This document shows positions 61,379 to 64,000 of a DNA stretch of 64,000 nucleotides, one piece after another; positions within the stretch are counted from its first letter, which is position 1, and each line of letters starts with the position of its first letter. Under the pieces are notes generated by a model, which made no database searches, was not told the origin of the DNA, and saw only the letters and a list, made by a program, of their open reading frames with translations. Origin of the DNA: Sutcliffiella horikoshii (GTDB taxonomy: Bacteria > Bacillota > Bacilli > Bacillales > Bacillaceae_I); NCBI RefSeq assembly GCF_008180725.1, contig NZ_VTEV01000005.1, positions 465,637-529,636 on the forward strand. The letters run 5' to 3'. The translations under genes and the position numbers were made by a program.

Positions 61379-61558
61379 CTCTATCCCCTTTTCTTTCAAA
61401 ATCTTCCTTCTACACTTTTCGACTCTTTGCATGTTTTATCCTTTTACAATTATAAAGACAGAATAAAAATGCAAAAACAGGAAATTAATTGTTGACTAAA
61501 CAGGAATAAACATGAAATAATAGGAAAGAAGTTGAAACTAAACATTGGGGTGATGATT

Positions 61559-62323
61559 TTGTTTACAGATGAAAGACGGGGAGAAATATTGAAAGTATTG
61601 GAACAAGATGGCAGAGTGCTTGCTAAGGATTTGGCTGATCAATTCAATATGTCCATTGATTCCATCCGCAGAGACCTTTCCATTATGGAAGAACAGGGGT
61701 TATTGAAACGCACACACGGTGGTGCAATTCCAGTAGCATCCGTCCGTACTATGCCACGTCCTCCAGCCGAGCGTTTTGGGGACGGCACGGTTCACCAAAA
61801 TGCCATCGCAAAATTAGCTGCAGGTTACGTTAAAGCGAACCAGACGGTATTTATTGGAGGAGCCTCCATACACTATGTGTTGCTAAAATATTTACCAAAG
61901 GATATTCCGTTCACGGTGCTGACCAACTCACTTGAAATCGCCTATGCTTTGCGTGGTTCTGATAACATCACGACATTTTTAATTGGCGGAAATGTGAAGA
62001 GTTCCGGCAATATTACAGATGCTTTGGCCAATGAGTTTGCGCGACAGTTTACGGTTGATTTATGTTTTGCAACGGCCGGGGCCCTTTCTGTAAAAGGAAT
62101 GAGTACCGCAACGCCGGAAGTTGCTATTTTCTATAAAACGGTTTACGGCAATTCGAAAAAGCTGGTTGCCATGTTTGAACATACGAAGGTCGGGCAGGAG
62201 ATGTTTGCCGGCATGTTCCCTATTGGGAATTTGGATGTGGTGATTACGGATTCGGAGACTGATAAGGGGAAAGTGGATGAGCTGAAAGCTGCTGGAGTAG
62301 AGGTTTTGGTGGCTGGGGAATAG
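61559..62323 (+). CDS. DeoR-family transcriptional regulator
   Basis: About 254 residues. N-terminal DeoR HTH (FTDERRGEILKVLEQDGRVLAKDLADQFNMSIDSIRRDL) and a C-terminal phosphosugar-sensing domain (about 75-250) with FIGGASIHYVLLKYLP and TFLIGGNVKSSGNITDA. Start TTG 61559 or the ATG 61553 just before it, behind GGGGTGATG. Target unknown: no sugar operon lies next to it. Confidence 0.9.
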   Translation: MFTDERRGEILKVLEQDGRVLAKDLADQFNMSIDSIRRDLSIMEEQGLLKRTHGGAIPVASVRTMPRPPAERFGDGTVHQNAIAKLAAGYVKANQTVFIGGASIHYVLLKYLPKDIPFTVLTNSLEIAYALRGSDNITTFLIGGNVKSSGNITDALANEFARQFTVDLCFATAGALSVKGMSTATPEVAIFYKTVYGNSKKLVAMFEHTKVGQEMFAGMFPIGNLDVVITDSETDKGKVDELKAAGVEVLVAGE

Positions 62324-62336
62324 GTTTTCTGCGAGA

Positions 62337-62370
62337 AAAGCGACAGTGTGGATGGGTACTGTCGCTTTTT
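62337..62370 (+). terminator. Terminator after the DeoR gene
   Basis: AAAAGCGACAGT / ACTGTCGCTTTTT hairpin, 9-nt loop. Confidence 0.85.
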
Positions 62371-62417
62371 GGATTTTATAAGAAATGTATGGACAGACAA
62401 TGACGGAAGGGACTTGG

Positions 62418-62521
62418 ATTTGGTGCAGAGTTTGAGATTCGCGTCTCATTGAGGTCCTATGGAACACGAATTTGGTGCAGAGCTTGAAATACGCGGTTCA
62501 TTGAAGAGGTATAGGACCTAA
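62418..62521. repeat. Two 52-bp units (ATTTGGTGCAGAG)
   Basis: ATTTGGTGCAGAGYTTGARAT at 62418 and 62470, exactly 52 bp apart, with TCATTGA at the same offset in each. Directly before the 21-bp array. Confidence 0.8.
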
Positions 62522-62530
62522 TATTTTGCA

Positions 62531-62650
62531 AAACACTTCGAGTTGATGCGGAAACACTTTGAGTTCGTGCCGAAACACCTCGAGTTCGTGCCAAAACACC
62601 TCGAGTTCGTGCCGAAACGCCTAGAGTTCATGCCGAAACACTTTTCACCC
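62531..62650. repeat. 21-bp tandem array (GAGTTCGTGCC family, six units)
   Basis: AAACAC begins at 62531, 62552, 62573, 62594, 62615 (AAACGC) and 62636, exactly 21 bp apart; inner sequence TCGAGTTCGTGCC. Same motif as 31141. The rest of 62651-62817 shows no gene. Confidence 0.95.
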
Positions 62651-62817
62651 CATTCCCCCCTTAAAAATAGGAAAACAATCCTTAATTAATGCTCTCAGAA
62701 TTCACTCTTCCCTCTCAGATTCCTCCCGCAGCAACCATCAGTAAAAGCACAGGCGAATATCTTGTTCTGGCCAAGCACATCAAATCTATACTCCACCATA
62801 AAGTTAGCGTATGACCT

Positions 62818-62862
62818 AAAAAAAGGCATCCACACAAGATGAAGATGTGCGAATACCTTTTA
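62818..62862 (-). terminator. Terminator after egtD
   Basis: Imperfect GGTATTCGCACATC / GATGTGTGGATGCC hairpin with a T-run on the minus strand. Confidence 0.7.
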
Positions 62863-62868
62863 CATTTT

Positions 62869-63831
62869 TTACTTTTTCAAATAATGTACACTGAACTTCT
62901 CTTCATCATCCGTCCACACCTTGCTTGGCTCAAATCCGCATTCCATTGCCAGCGTCTGAAACTGATCAATGGAATATTTGTAGGAGTTTTCTGTATGGAT
63001 GGTTTCCCCTTCCCGGAAGGAGAATTCATGGTCTCCGATGTTCACTCTCTGATCGCACTGACTTTCAAGATGCATTTCAATGCGACCTTTTTCCTTGTTA
63101 TAGTAGGCAAGGTGCTCAAATTGCTCTTCGTTAAAATTGGCCCCAAGCTCCCTGTTCATTCTTGTCAGGAGATTAAGGTTGAATGCAGCCGTAATGCCTT
63201 TCCCATCATCATAGGCCTTTTCCAGTATCTCGGAATCCTTTTTCATATCAACACCAATGAGGAAGCCGTCTCCTTCATCCAGAAGCTTCGCGGACTTCAT
63301 CAGAAAATTTCGCACCTCTACCGGCTCAAAGTTTCCGATGGTAGACCCCGGGAAAAAGATGACCTTCTTGCCTTTCGCCTCTAACGGCAAAGTGAGAGGA
63401 CCCGTATAGTCCCCACAAACCGCCTTTATCGTAATATGAGGGAATTGCATCGCAAGCTCTAGGCTTGATTGAAAAAGAAAATCTCGAGAGATATCGATGG
63501 GCACATATTCTTTGAGACTCGCGAAATTATGGAGCAGCGCCTTAATTTTGTTGCTGCTTCCACTGCCATACTCAATCAAAGTGTGAACATCACCAACAGC
63601 CATCGTAATTTCTTGTATTTTTTCGTTGAAAATCTTCATTTCCGTCCGAGTCGGATAATACTCCTCAAGTTCCGTTATCATCTCAAATAACTCTGATCCC
63701 CGATGATCATACAAGTATTTAGAGGAAATGGTTTTGACCGGAGCGGAGAGCCCCTTTACGATTTCCTCGCGCATGTTTTCTTTTTCGATATAAAAATCAT
63801 AGCTTTGGATATTATTTTCTAATAACCTCAT
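62869..63831 (-). CDS. egtD: L-histidine N-methyltransferase EgtD
   Basis: 320 residues from ATG 63831, the usual EgtD length. SAM-binding start [14 protein letters not shown] (about 90-104), [14 protein letters not shown], then [14 protein letters not shown] (about 163-177), [13 protein letters not shown] and C-terminal [20 protein letters not shown]. Trimethylates histidine to hercynine, the first step of ergothioneine. The ATG overlaps the egtB stop (ATGA). The longer open frame upstream lies inside egtB and is not real. Confidence 0.93.
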   Translation of the reverse strand: MRLLENNIQSYDFYIEKENMREEIVKGLSAPVKTISSKYLYDHRGSELFEMITELEEYYPTRTEMKIFNEKIQEITMAVGDVHTLIEYGSGSSNKIKALLHNFASLKEYVPIDISRDFLFQSSLELAMQFPHITIKAVCGDYTGPLTLPLEAKGKKVIFFPGSTIGNFEPVEVRNFLMKSAKLLDEGDGFLIGVDMKKDSEILEKAYDDGKGITAAFNLNLLTRMNRELGANFNEEQFEHLAYYNKEKGRIEMHLESQCDQRVNIGDHEFSFREGETIHTENSYKYSIDQFQTLAMECGFEPSKVWTDDEEKFSVHYLKK

Positions 63832-64000
63832 AGCGCATCCTCCGCCAATCGGAATCCGCTGAACTGCCAGCGTTTGTCCGCTGGAAAGAAGTTGCGGTAG
63901 GTGTTTCGAATATGGTCTTGTGGTGTAGCACAGGATCCGCCGCGCAGCACCATCTGGTTGCACATGAATTTTGCATTGTATTCGCCAAGTGCCCCTTCTA
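63828..64000 (-). CDS. egtB: Ergothioneine synthase EgtB, C-terminal part, runs off the window
   Basis: Only the last 57 codons lie in the window; the reading frame on the minus strand enters from beyond 64000. It reads [20 protein letters not shown] then [20 protein letters not shown] and [16 protein letters not shown]-stop, the C-terminal formylglycine-generating-type domain of EgtB, the iron oxygenase that links hercynine to a thiol. Overlaps egtD by 4 bp. Confidence 0.9.
   Translation of the reverse strand, partial: EGALGEYNAKFMCNQMVLRGGSCATPQDHIRNTYRNFFPADKRWQFSGFRLAEDAL

Noticed and set aside
62839-63384. 181-residue plus-strand frame
   Set aside because: Antisense to egtD, without a ribosome site.
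1-64000. tRNA, rRNA or known riboswitch genes
   Set aside because: No cloverleaf-type or conserved RNA element was recognised by eye; a covariance-model search would be needed to exclude them.

Overview
The window looks like a chromosome segment from a moderately low-GC Bacillaceae bacterium (Bacillus or Sutcliffiella-like). The reasons are strong AGGAGG-type ribosome binding sites with frequent TTG/GTG starts, many Rho-independent hairpin terminators, a Bacillus-type nagA-nagB-nagR (yvoA) operon with a divergent NagP transporter, PtsG, a YeeI-type YebC protein, a phoD-tatA-tatC operon, and a DUF11/cadherin-like surface protein of the kind found in spore-forming bacilli. I saw no rRNA, tRNA, CRISPR array or prophage.

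Layout. 0-3 kb: a DUF11/cadherin-like surface protein, broken by a frameshift at a poly-T run, divergent from a cysteine-containing protein. 3-9 kb: a DUF2975/HTH regulator operon, three acetyltransferases, a DUF402 protein and small membrane or unknown proteins. 9-14.2 kb: the N-acetylglucosamine regulon (SIS protein, nagR, nagB, nagA, divergent nagP) with two facing NagR-type operators. 14.5-22 kb: a secreted HNH nuclease, a histidine phosphatase, the phoD/Tat operon, a nitroreductase with a Fur box, a coiled-coil protein and an amidinotransferase-family enzyme. 22-29 kb: a LysE exporter, a GvpU-like protein, MFS and amino-acid transporters and an Old Yellow Enzyme. 29-35 kb: GNAT and DinB proteins, PtsG, a manganese catalase, DUF2200. 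35-44 kb: a cluster of very small membrane or lipoproteins, an SDR enzyme, a P-loop kinase, DUF4269 and more GNATs. 44-50.5 kb: a secreted lamin-tail/phospholipase-D protein, a peroxiredoxin, an AraC-GyrI regulator, an S51 peptidase, DinB. 50.6-57 kb: tandem ACT-like paralogues, two GNATs, YeeI, a LysR regulator divergent from a nucleobase permease that is coupled to a 52-residue small protein. 57.6-64 kb: VOC, GNAT, SnoaL and nucleotidyltransferase-GNAT genes, a DeoR regulator, and egtD plus the 3' end of egtB (ergothioneine synthesis).

The most unusual property is in the gaps between genes. About a dozen intergenic regions hold short tandem arrays whose sequences differ between loci but whose period is almost always 21 bp (about two helical turns) or exactly 52 bp (about five turns). 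Nearly all lie downstream of stop codons. One 52-bp family is built from a 41-nt dyad plus an 11-nt spacer. Two further dispersed elements occur: a ~20-nt GGGACAGGCAC... REP-like motif, which twice supplies the C-terminal codons of a protein, and a ~217-bp inverted-repeat element that has inserted into the loop of a transcription terminator with an 8-bp target duplication.
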